A stretch of DNA of 62,000 nucleotides, from contig CAJNDS010000824.1 of assembly GCA_905221605.1 (NCBI GenBank), forward strand, positions 677,501 through 739,500, given 5' to 3'. The notes beneath the pieces were generated by a model. It had not been told where the DNA came from. It worked only from the letters and a program-made list of their open reading frames with translations, and did no database searches. Both the position numbers and the translations under genes were made by a program. The stretch comes from Symbiodinium natans (Eukaryota > Sar > Dinophyceae > Suessiales > Symbiodiniaceae). Positions 28,660-37,638 of this stretch are shown here, piece after piece. The first letter of the stretch is position 1; each line of letters opens with the position of its first letter.

Positions 28660-29095
28660 GTCACCTGGGACCAATTAAACCCCAAACCTCCAATTTCAAA
28701 GCCCTTAATCTCTTACGTACCCCTGTAAAGCCCTAAGACCAATGCGCAAGACTACCCCTAAACCCGATAAACCTCAAATCCCAAGCCCGCCGAATACAAC
28801 GACCGTAAACCCTTTCAGACTCAACCCCCCCCCCCCCCCCCCCCCCGCGACAAAAAAAACTCCCAAAGCCTACAAGTTTCTTGCCTTGCCTACAAGCCAT
28901 TACCAAGCCCAAGCTTCATCCTGACTTCTGCCACCCAAAGCCCTAAACCCTAGCCCTAAACCCTAAACCCCCACAGCCCGAAATTCCAAGCCCAAGAAGG
29001 AAAGAGCTCCAAGCCTCGGAAGCCGAACTCCTGAATCCTAGGCCCCCAAACCCTAAAGGTTCAGGGTTTAGGGCTAGGGTTTGGGGTTTAGGGTT
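28660..29095. other. Degenerate CCCTAAA-type sequence, no supported gene
   Basis: CCCTAAA variants with a C22 run; a few TTTAGGG units at 29060-29100. No convincing exon. Confidence 0.4.
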
Positions 29096-29342
29096 TAGGG
29101 TGCAGGGTTTAGGGCGTTTAGGGTGTCGGGTCTATTTCACCGTTGGAGGAATATCCTTCCGTCGTCCTGTTCGATTCCCAGCTGTCGGCCGCCGCCTCGG
29201 CTTTCATGGTAGTGGGGGGAGGGGGTTTCGGGTTTGGGGTTTCGGCTTGAACCAGACTCCCGCTCGATTCGCCGGGAGGAATTGCGAAACGTCTTCAATC
29301 CCACTTGTAAGGCAAAAGGAGCCCTGCATAAACCTGTGTAAG

Positions 29343-29459
29343 CCCCCTCCCGCTCCTTCCGCCTCATCCATGCAGTCACAGGGCTCCGCCCCGCAGTTCG
29401 AGCCGCGAATCCGCGGCAAGATCCTCTTTGTGGCCCCCGACACATTGAAGACACCAAAG
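29343..29459 (+). CDS. Candidate exon, possibly the first coding exon
   Basis: Acceptor CTGTGTAAG; 39 codons reading PPPAPSASSMQSQGSAPQFE then PRIRGKILFVAPDTLKTPK; donor AAG|GTCTTAGGG. The internal Met could be a start. Confidence 0.5.
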
Positions 29460-29479
29460 GTCTTAGGGTTTAGGGGTCA

Positions 29480-30036
29480 GGGTTTAGGCACCAAAGGGGG
29501 TGGAGGGCACAGAGGGTTTAGAGCTTCAACGGTTTTACGGTCCAGGTGTAGAGTGGGTTTCGGGTTCTAGGCCCGTAGGGCTTTATTCAGCTTTAAGGGT
29601 TTTGGGTGTGGAGGGTTCGGGTTTTTGGGTGTGCATGGCGTTGCAAGGTCCTTTAGTGTGGAGGATTCAGATTCTAAGGGTCGTCTGGGTTTCACAGGAG
29701 GTTTGGGGCCTATCTAGGGGACGGTGTGGAAGGTCTGCCGTTTGGGGTGCATGTATTTAGCTTAAACGGTTTAAGAAAACGTTTTGGTCTAGATCTTTAC
29801 TGGATACCACGTTGGAAATGTGGAAAAGTTGTTTTGGGGATGTCTTTAGGCTCGCGCGTCTGACGGTTCAAGGTTTATAGCGCTTAGGTGGAGCTAAACC
29901 CTAGCCCCGAGGGATTTGGGGGTGTCAAAAAACTTAGGGGTTCAATGGGGTCATATGGACGGAGGGGTGTCAGAGGGCTTAGGGGGGCAGAAGCCCCATC
30001 TTCCAGGAAGAGCAGCCCTGGATCATTTTTTACAGG
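29480..30036. other. G-rich TTTAGGG-like decay, no supported gene
   Basis: Degenerate GTTTAGGG/GGTTCGGG sequence. Open frames here are Gly/Val/Leu-rich readings of that repeat. Confidence 0.45.
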
Positions 30037-30150
30037 GTTCTTAAGGGAGGGGGGTTCAAGGGGCTTTATAAGGGTTTAGGGTTTAGGGTTTAGTATATTA
30101 CCCAAGGCTCCCTAGGTACCTGCCCCTATGAACTCCCTCCTTAAGAACCC
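30037..30150. mobile_element. F8 element containing TTTAGGG units
   Basis: GGTTCTTAAGGGAGGGGGGT at the left and CTCCCTCCTTAAGAACCCC at the right are inverted. Three TTTAGGG units (30073-30093) sit in the middle, next to CCCAAGGCTCCCTAGGTACC, shared with 56050-56100. Confidence 0.75.
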
Positions 30151-30744
30151 CATCATTTGCATTGGAAGCTACTCTCCCAACTGCCCCCTTCCCATGCCAG
30201 GAAGCGCATACACCCCAGGTGGGCACGTGCCTTTGGAATGCGAATCTCGCGTTCGCGCCAGGGGCTGAGCACATCTGAGCACCCTGAGCACAGCAATGTA
30301 TGCAATGTGTGGCGCAGGGTTTAGGGTTTAGGGTTAAGGGTTAGGGAAAAGGGTTGAAGGTGTAGGGTTTGGGGTTTAGGGTACATGGAGGACCAAGGCC
30401 TTAAAGCCCTCAATCAGCCCCATGGTGTAGAGTCCCTAAACCCCGAACTCAAAAGACCTTGAAGCCTAAACCCTGAACCCTAAACCCTAAACCCTGAACC
30501 CTAAACCCTACATAAACCCTATATAAACCCTATGTAGGGTGTGGATTCAAGCCCTGAACTGTCAACCCGAAACAAGTCTTGAATGCGCTCTCAGTGAAGC
30601 GCTCGAACCCTTCAGCGCTTCGAGAGCGGTTTGGGGTTTAGGGTTTAGGGTTTAGGGTTTAGGGCTTTTGGCCCAGGGTTCAGGGAGCCTACCCCAATGT
30701 TACCATTCCTCAATCTGGGTGCCAAACCCCAAACCCCCAAACCC

Positions 30745-30842
30745 CTCGGGGTGTCCTGGGCGACTTGGAAGGCCCCGCTGTGATGCCGCACACCGGCGAC
30801 TGGCCCAGGGCTGAGACGCAGCCTAGGAGAGCGTTTGGGGGT
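30745..30842 (+). CDS. Candidate internal exon
   Basis: Reads VLGDLEGPAVMPHTGDWPRA then ETQPRRAFG between CCCCAAACCC on the left and GGTTTAAGG on the right. Confidence 0.4.
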
Positions 30843-30867
30843 TTAAGGCCTAGGCCCTTCTGGATAG

Positions 30868-30970
30868 GGTTTAGGGTTTAGGGTTTAGGGTTCAGGGTTT
30901 AGGGTTTAGGGTTTAGGGTTTAGGGTTTAGGGTTCAGGTTTAGGGTTCAGGGTTTAGGTTTAGGGATTAG
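30868..30970 (+). repeat. TTTAGGG array
   Basis: About fourteen units with TTCAGGG variants. Confidence 0.95.
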
Positions 30971-31027
30971 GCTGCGCGGGGGTAAAAAGGCAGCTTACTA
31001 GCAGGCGTGAGATGGGGGTCGAATTAG

Positions 31028-31291
31028 AGGGGGGCAGGAAGAGGGGCGGAAGAGGGGGAAGACGGTGGGAAGAGAGGGGAAGGTAGGAGTACGTGTTCTC
31101 TTCCGCGTTCCGAACAAAGCAGAAGCTGGTGTCGTGACTCTTTTGACCCCAATGAAGGCTTCAACCCCAATGTTGCTACACTAGCCGGTGCTGACTTGCG
31201 GAAATGCAACAGGGTCGAGTTTCGTCACATTGCAAAGGCGAGGCTGTGCGCGTGCCGCCCTGGCGGCAAAACTTCTCTTGCGCAGGCGTGA
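31028..31291 (+). CDS. Terminal exon (TGA at 31289), unknown protein
   Basis: 88 codons open from TTAG: a basic and acidic start (RGAGRGAEEGEDGGKRGEGR), then RSWCRDSFDPNEGFNPNVAT, LAGADLRKCNRVEFRHIAKA and RLCACRPGGKTSLAQA. The second half is convincingly protein-like. Two - strand frames overlap but have poorer composition. Confidence 0.5.
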   Translation, partial: RGAGRGAEEGEDGGKRGEGRSTCSLPRSEQSRSWCRDSFDPNEGFNPNVATLAGADLRKCNRVEFRHIAKARLCACRPGGKTSLAQA

Positions 31292-31563
31292 TCTTCTGCA
31301 GTAATGGTCATTTTTTAGAGGGTTCCTTTTTTTATAGTTAGTGTGCCTGCTTATGTTATGCTGCTGCTGTCCGCCCGGTTTCAGCTGTGGAGGGGTGCAA
31401 TTGTTTTGTCTGCTCTGGTCGTGGGTTCCGGTTGTTGAGGGCACGGGGTCTCATGGCTTCAAGCAGGGAAGGCCTATAAGGAATGGGAAAGCTGGACAAT
31501 TCAGAGTTTGGAAAGTATGCGGACAGACGCCCTCCAGCCCTCCCGCAACACAAAAAATGCAGC

Positions 31564-31674
31564 TTGGGATGTTCACCCATATACTGACAGTCCTTAATGG
31601 GGATTATAATAGGGGGTACGATAATCCCTATTGCGGACTCTTGAGGACTGCTAGTATAAGGAGGAACATCCCAA
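31564..31674. mobile_element. F2 palindromic element
   Basis: TTGGGATGTTCACCCATATA ... TATAAGGAGGAACATCCCAA, with ACTGACAGTCCTT and AGGACTGCTAGT as inner arms. Confidence 0.85.
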
Positions 31675-31734
31675 AACGCCCCAAGAAATCACGAGGCCTG
31701 GAAGTGATCCAGGTTTAGGGTTTTAGGGTTGAGG

Positions 31735-31793
31735 GTTTAGGCTTTAGGCTTTAGGCTTTAGGCTTGAGGCTGTAGGCTTTAGGCTTTCGGGTT
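31735..31793 (+). repeat. TTTAGGC variant array
   Basis: About eight units of TTTAGGC, TTGAGGC and TGTAGGC in a row: a local expansion of a C-ending telomere-like heptamer, not seen elsewhere in the window. Confidence 0.9.
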
Positions 31794-32100
31794 AGACAAA
31801 ACAAGCAAGGAACCTCCTTTCTGTTGGGTCCAGGCTGCGGATCTCAGCAAGCCCAGCGCACGACCCATACTGAGGCCGGAGATCGGGTGCTTGAGAATCT
31901 GTATTCCCCTCCCCCTAAAAATAAACCACCTAATGTTAAATCTCCCCCCAGTATTGTTATATTGTAGTATGTGGGGGGGGGGGTATATTAAAATGTTACT
32001 GGGAAAGGGGGTGTAATGTCATATATTAGTGGGAGGGGATTAAATAGGTGCACCATGTGCAGTTTGTCCTCCCGATGTCTGACATGTGCTTGTATGATTC

Positions 32101-32229
32101 AGGAAACGCCGCGCGGACCCTGAATGTGTTCACGAAGCCGCCGCCAAAAAAACCTACGCACTGAACCCAGAACTGTTCACTCCAACCGGCACCTGCCCTG
32201 CTATAAGAAATTTTACCGAACTACAAAGG
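32101..32229 (+). CDS. Internal exon, unknown protein
   Basis: After TGATTC it reads RKRRADPECVHEAAAKKTYA then LNPELFTPTGTCPAIRNFTE and LQRR, ending at a G18 run. Clear coding character. Confidence 0.5.
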
Positions 32230-32451
32230 CGGGGGGGGGGGGGGGCTTCCCAAAATGCTGTAATCTTTATGATAGGAAGCCCAGCAAGGGGCTAGAAACC
32301 CCCATGTGACAGGAATTTGTTTCCGATCGGCTGGACACTCAGCAACGAGCGGCCGCTTCCTGGGGTTTCTTGTTTTGGGGTACTTCGGAGCTCTGTCTCA
32401 GCCTTGGGTTCACAGGATCTCTCGCCTTCTCCAAGACGCAAAGCCCCAACC

Positions 32452-33206
32452 CTAAACCCTAAACCTAAACCCTAAACCCTAAACCCTCAGACCTTCAGCT
32501 CCAGAGCTTCCGAATAGGGGTTCATATTCTAGGGCTCCCCACTTGGTCGCCCCAGGCTGTTGGTGTATTTCTATGCAGAATTTGCATCAACCAGAGAGAG
32601 CGCTCTACTTTTGGGAAGCCGTAAAAACTAAGCCCTAAACTTCCTCAACTTCCTCAAGCCCTATAAACCCTAAAGCCTAACCCCTAAAACCCTAAGCCCT
32701 AAGCCCGAACCCCTAAGCCCAAAGCTTCCCTCCTATACTCTAGGTCTTAGTTCGACCCCTGGGTTCCCATCCTGGAACCGGATCCCTTACGCATTCTTGT
32801 TGTTGGCTTACCTTACTGGGCAGCCTACGCTAGTGTTTTTCATGGCAATGTCCTAGCCTAGCCACAGCCCCTCAAACCTCAGCCAGGAAACCTATACACC
32901 CTGCACACCTATAAACCCTATAACACCGCAGAAAAAAACCTGTGCATTCCATGAAAACTATATAACTATATACCTTATAAACCCAATAAACCATATCCCA
33001 AATGGTTCCTGGGTTGCTTCATGCGAAAAACCATGGCACAGCCTGACTGCGCCCTAAACCCTATATAAGCCCCAGGCCGTAGCCCCAAGCCCTCAGCCCT
33101 AAGCCAAACTTTAAAGAACGCTGCACCCTAAACCTTATAAATCCTGGACCCCAAGCCCCAAGCCCTAAGCCCTAAGCCCGAAGCCCTAAACCCTAAACCC
33201 TAAACC
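32452..33206. repeat. Scattered CCCTAAA variants, no supported gene
   Basis: CCCTAAA (32452-32490), CCCTAAAG/CCCTAAGC (32630-32720), CTATAAACC (32890-32990) and dense CCCTAAG/CCCTAAA (33060-33206). Confidence 0.6.
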
Positions 33207-33212
33207 CACCAG

Positions 33213-33286
33213 CCTGCTCGAGGTCAGGTCGACTCCACATTGCCAGAACAGCGCAGCTCGGCTTGAATTGATTTGCGGTGAGGAGG
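33213..33286 (+). CDS. Internal exon between opposed arrays
   Basis: Acceptor CCCACCAG; reads LLEVRSTPHCQNSAARLELI then CGEE; donor G|GTTTAGGG at 33287. Confidence 0.5.
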
Positions 33287-33600
33287 GTTTAGGGCTGAGT
33301 ATAGGGTATACATGTATACATCACCAGAAATACCAATAGGTATACATACATATACATATATACACATGTTTACATACACATACAGTATATGTTTATGTAT
33401 ACCTCAATAGAGATCCATCTGCGGGTAGGCTTGCATGCATGCTGACCCCTCCCAAACCCCCCCTAAGCCCTAAACCCTATAAACCCTAAACCCTAAATCC
33501 GAAACCCGAAACCCTAAGCCCTAAACCCAAAACCCGAAACCCTAAACCCTGAACCCGAAACCCGAAACCCTAAACCCTAAACCCTGTCTGGCCTCTCCAG

Positions 33601-33667
33601 GTTGCGGGGCGGCTTTCGGAAACCGTCTGGCCGCGGACTGCGCTGTCCCCACCGGCCCGTTTAGAGG
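33601..33667 (+). CDS. Internal exon between opposed arrays
   Basis: Acceptor GCCTCTCCAG; reads VAGRLSETVWPRTALSPPAR then LEG; donor GTTTTGGGTG. CCCTAAA/CCCGAAA on the left, TTTGGGG/TTTAGGG on the right. Confidence 0.45.
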
Positions 33668-33782
33668 GTTTTGGGTGTGGGGTTTGGGGTTTAGGGTTTG
33701 GGGTTTGGGGTTTAGGGTTTTGGGGTTTAGGCTTCGGGTTTGGGGTTTACGGTTTGGGGTTTAGGGTTTGGGGTTTAGGGTG
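33668..33782 (+). repeat. TTTAGGG/TTTGGGG array
   Basis: About sixteen units, nearly half TTTGGGG. Confidence 0.9.
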
Positions 33783-33791
33783 GTCGCCCAG

Positions 33792-33925
33792 GATTCCAGG
33801 ATGCCCGATTTCTTCCTCCTCTGCGGGCCTAGGGCTTGTTGTATTTCCCTTTTCAAGCAACAAAAGGTGCATTTTGTTTATTCGCCGAGCTTGTTGGGTT
33901 GGGGAACCGGGCCGGGCCATTTAGG
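33792..33925 (+). CDS. Candidate exon
   Basis: Acceptor GTCGCCCAG; reads DSRMPDFFLLCGPRACCISL then FKQQKVHFVYSPSLLGWGTG and joins TTTAGGG repeat. Plausible hydrophobic segment. Confidence 0.35.
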
Positions 33926-34301
33926 GTTTATAGATTATAGGGTTCAGAGCTTAGCGTGAGGGTTCTTGGTCAGCAGTAGCTGAGTTGTAGTAACCTTGCA
34001 CCCTTCTGGGGTAGTAGAATTCCTCCTAACAATCCAAAGGTTAAACTTTAGTCCACTGCCCCATGGGAATCTTAGGAACCCTTCCTTGTCGGGCGTTAGG
34101 GTTTCGGGAAGCAGGTCAACAAGTTCTGGTGCTGCTCTGCCGGAATGTGGCCCCTGACTCAGCGTCAGCTGTTGAGGTCTAGGGGTCCCGTTTTTTTTTT
34201 ATATAGATATGCTATCGCCCCTACTTGAAACTACACGACAACCCCCCAGACAAACCTTAGCTTGTATACCCTACAAGCCCCAATCCTGAACCCGAACCCC
34301 C

Positions 34302-34365
34302 GGAGCTGTCTCAGGTGTGGTGCCAGCAGCCAGCACTGCGTGAGCCCGGACCACGAGTGCCCCCC
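34302..34365 (+). CDS. Candidate internal exon
   Basis: After CCCCCGGAG it reads LSQVWCQQPALREPGPRVPP then K, followed by a T/G-rich tract. Confidence 0.35.
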
Positions 34366-34651
34366 AAGTTTTTTGGGGGTTTTTGGCTTAATTTTAGAGT
34401 TTGTGCTCAGGTGTTACGACATTTAGGGTTTAGGGTTTAGTTTGGGGCTTATAATTAGTTAAGTTTGTGGTTTAGGCCAAGCAAAGAGGCGTGAGAGCCT
34501 CAGCTCGATCCCCATCTGAAGAACCAAACCCCAAACCACTAACACCCCACACGCTTAACCCCCTACAATCCCCAAACCTGAAGCCTACTACACCTTGTTC
34601 TAAGGCTCAAAACCTCAAACCCTAACCTTTTTCTCTAAACCTTGAACCCTA

Positions 34652-34718
34652 AAGTCCTAAACCCCTAAACCCTAAACCCTAAACCCTAAACACTAAACCC
34701 TAAACCCTAAACCCCCCG
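34652..34718 (-). repeat. CCCTAAA array
   Basis: Nine units. Confidence 0.9.
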
Positions 34719-34721
34719 AAG

Positions 34722-34806
34722 GTGCCGGGGGGGCAACTCACCCTTCAACTTCTGCGGGGCCGGGCCGGAAGACCCGGGCTGTCGGAGAGGACTCCTTCTT
34801 CATGGG
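34722..34806 (+). CDS. Internal exon between opposed arrays
   Basis: Acceptor CCCCGAAG; reads VPGGQLTLQLLRGRAGRPGL then SERTPSSW; donor GTTTAGGG at 34807. Confidence 0.5.
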
Positions 34807-35190
34807 GTTTAGGGTTTAGGGGTTCAGGGGTTTAGGGTTTAGGGTCTAGGGTTTGGGGTTTCGGGTTTAGGGTTTTGGGGTTTAGGTTTAGAGTGCTGGG
34901 GTTTGGGGTCCAGGCTGTTGGAGAGGACTTCGGCTTAGCGGCGTTTAGGGGTTTCAGGGTTTAGGGTTTTAGGGTTTGGGGGCTACAGGGGTTCAAAGGG
35001 TTTTCGGGGTTTAGTTTTTGTTTTGCGGGTTTGGGGTTTTGGGGGGTTGAGGGTTTCGGGTGTTTAGGGTTTTGGGGGGTTTAGGGTTCAGGGAGATTAC
35101 GGTTTCGGGGGTTTACTGTTTTGGGTTTTGGGGTTGAGGGTTTAGGGGTCTGGGGTTTAGGTTTTGGGTCTTCTTCGGATTTGGGGGTTT
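34807..35190 (+). repeat. Long degenerate TTTAGGG field
   Basis: Nearly 400 bases of TTTAGGG, TTTTGGGG, TTTCGGG and TTCAGGG variants. No exon seen. Confidence 0.85.
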
Positions 35191-35440
35191 GGGCTGTAGG
35201 GCTTTCTGCACATGTGGGAGTATAGGGGGGGGGGGGTTACGGGCTCAGGATGTTGCGTTGTGTGTTGGGGCGTCCTGGGATCTGAGCCTCAGCCCTTGAA
35301 CCTATAGCCCTGAACCCTCAAGCAGCAAATCTCCGCAACACCTCTTTTTGGTATTCGGGATTTGGTCGTCTTCCCTAAACCTCAGACCTGAAAATCCTGA
35401 CCCCTAAGCCCTGGTTGCAAACTCAGGGCATTGTAGTTAG

Positions 35441-35503
35441 GTGGAGCCTCCGCTTGAGCACCTTCGGTCTGGCTTCGCTGGCGGAGCGTTGACAGGCAGC
35501 GAC
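35441..35503 (+). CDS. Candidate internal exon
   Basis: Acceptor TGTAGTTAG; 21 codons reading VEPPLEHLRSGFAGGALTGS then D; donor GTGGGGATGGGTGTAGG. Phase 0 at both ends. Confidence 0.45.
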
Positions 35504-35935
35504 GTGGGGATGGGTGTAGGTTTGGGGGCTTCAGGGTTTAGGGTTTAGGGTTCAGGCCTTCGGGAGTCTAGGGTTGATTTGGGGCTGTAGGGTTCAGGGT
35601 TCAGGCATTTTGGATTCTAGGTTTAACCTTGGAGCTGTTTGACACCGGGTGTTTCGCCACGTGAAGATCTGCGTGGCCAGCTAGGCTCTGGCAATTCTCT
35701 GAAACTTGTATGACTTCTTATCACCCACTTTAATCACCAAAGGCCAAAAACCCGCAATCCCAATAGCCTAAACCCGAAACCTCAAACAGTCATTTTCCCC
35801 TTTAAGGGATAATGTAGGGGTACCTCATTCCGTCATTCCCAAGAAGCAGTGAGTAAACTCGAAGCCTCAACGTCTGCCAGCCTGAGCAGCCTAAACCCTG
35901 AACCCCTAATCCCCTAAACCCTTCACAAATCCCTT

Positions 35936-36677
35936 ATCTCGTAGCCAGCCTCGGCAGGTTCTCGAGTGACCTGCAGAGCTTGGGTCCACACTGCAGGTTG
36001 TACACAGACCCCACGGGCTCCACGGGCTCGGATCCGGCCGCAGAGTTATGAGTTGCCTTTAGGGTCAGGAAACCCAGGCCTAATTACGACCTTCCTTCTG
36101 AGCTAACCTTTCCTTGCCGAAATAAATGGTCAACAACCTAATAAAGCTACCCAAGCATGGAGGCACCTTTCTCTAGTGTACTTCCATGGTCTAGGTGGGC
36201 TTCAAACCCCCAAACAGCCTGCGGTTGCATTGGGGTTTCTAATCGGGTGTAAGATTACGTGGAGTATGCTTCAGAGGAGGGACCTTATGCCCCGATACCC
36301 CTCGAAAACTTGAACCGCTGAGGCCCTAACCCCTAAACCTTGTAAACCTTGTTATCCCCTAAACACCCCCCAAGCCCCTAAACCTGAAGTCCTGGTACCC
36401 TAAATCCTACACCCTAAACCCCAAACCCCTAAACCCTAAACCCTAAACCCCAAACCCTAAACCCTAAACCCCAAACCCTAAACCCTAAACCTCATCGAAC
36501 CCACCGTCCGCAAAGCCCCTCCACAGTCTCTGGGTGGTCTCGGTCGGATCTTTGCCCGGGCGGCCTTGTAGAAAATGTTCGGGGTCCCTGACCTCTCGCC
36601 CCCTTAAGGAATCAAGCTGTATTTCACATATATATATATATATGTATAATATGTATATATGTATATATGTATATATG

Positions 36678-36711
<34 letters not shown>

Positions 36712-36950
36712 TGTATGTATGTATGTATGTATGTATGTATGTATGTATGTATGTATATATGTATAATTCCCAAGGGGCATCTTACAACAGTCTTAAGTAT
36801 GTTCGAAGAGGGGCAAGCTACCTCATCCTCATGAGTTTTGTACTTGGGCCCTTCGGTGGAATGTTAGGGAAAGAGAGCTCTGCCGCCGAAAATCGCCCTT
36901 CAGGCGTGGTGTGGGGTTGGGCTGATGCCTAGGCTTTGAGGGGTTTTAGG
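35936..36950 (+). repeat. Segmental repeat, unit A leader
   Basis: About 1 kb homologous to 45544-46270 and 49749-50690. Landmarks: AGCCAGCCTCGGCAGG, TGCAGAGCTTGGG, TTGTACACAGACCCC, GGATCTTTGCCC and GGTGGAATGTTAGGGAAAGA. It contains a CCCTAAA tract (36405-36490) and a long TATG microsatellite (36630-36772) absent from the other units. Confidence 0.85.
36630..36772 (+). repeat. TATA/TATG microsatellite
   Basis: About 140 bases of TATATATG grading into some twenty TATG units. Confidence 0.95.
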
Positions 36951-37465
36951 ACTTCAGGGCTTAGGGTTTAGGGTTTAGGGCTTAGTAATGTACCCGCAAT
37001 GCCTGTCTCCGCCGGACAGCACACCCTAAGGGGCTCCTGGCCTGAATAACTTAAACCCGAAAACCTGGTTTTTCACCAGCTGCCACTTGCCCAATCTGTG
37101 CAGCAATCTCCCGTACTTTGCCTGAGCTTGCAAGTATCATGCTGCAGCTGTTCAGGGGCATCCCCTCCTTAAGAACCCAGAACCTACTGTTTTGTAGGTT
37201 CTTCTTATAAAGCCCCTTATAGGATTCCTAGCTAACCTCCAGGCTACGGGTTCTGCAGAAGACTCCTTCCAGGGGCCCACAAAGAATCCAGGGGTGATTT
37301 TTCTATGTCGCTTTGTAGGCTAGAATCTTCTCGAACCCTAAACCACCCAAACCCTCCGGCCCTAAACCCTGAACCTCCTAAACCCTCCAAACCTAAACCC
37401 TGAAACGCCTAAAGCCTCAAAACCCTAAAGCCAAATCCAAGCCTGTAGACTTCGCAGCTCTCTGC

Positions 37466-37570
37466 ATGCGGCGTGCTACGCTGGCAGCTGTTAGTGTTGG
37501 AGCTGTACTGCTAGCTGCGGCGCACGGCCCAAGACCGCTTCTTATCTACATATATATATATAATACTTAG
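37466..37570 (+). CDS. Signal-peptide-like relic exon, unit A
   Basis: Short frame MRRATLAAVSVGAVLLAAAH then GPRPLL and a TA-repeat read-out to TAG: a basic n-region and hydrophobic core, like a signal peptide. Homologues stand at 47197 and 51546. It lies 70 bases upstream of the membrane-protein gene. Confidence 0.45.
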   Translation: MRRATLAAVSVGAVLLAAAHGPRPLLIYIYIYNT

Positions 37571-37638
37571 GCCAAAAGGACTGGACATGTTACCCATGTT
37601 TCATCTGAGAGCCTGTCATAGAAGTGTTTCTGCACACC

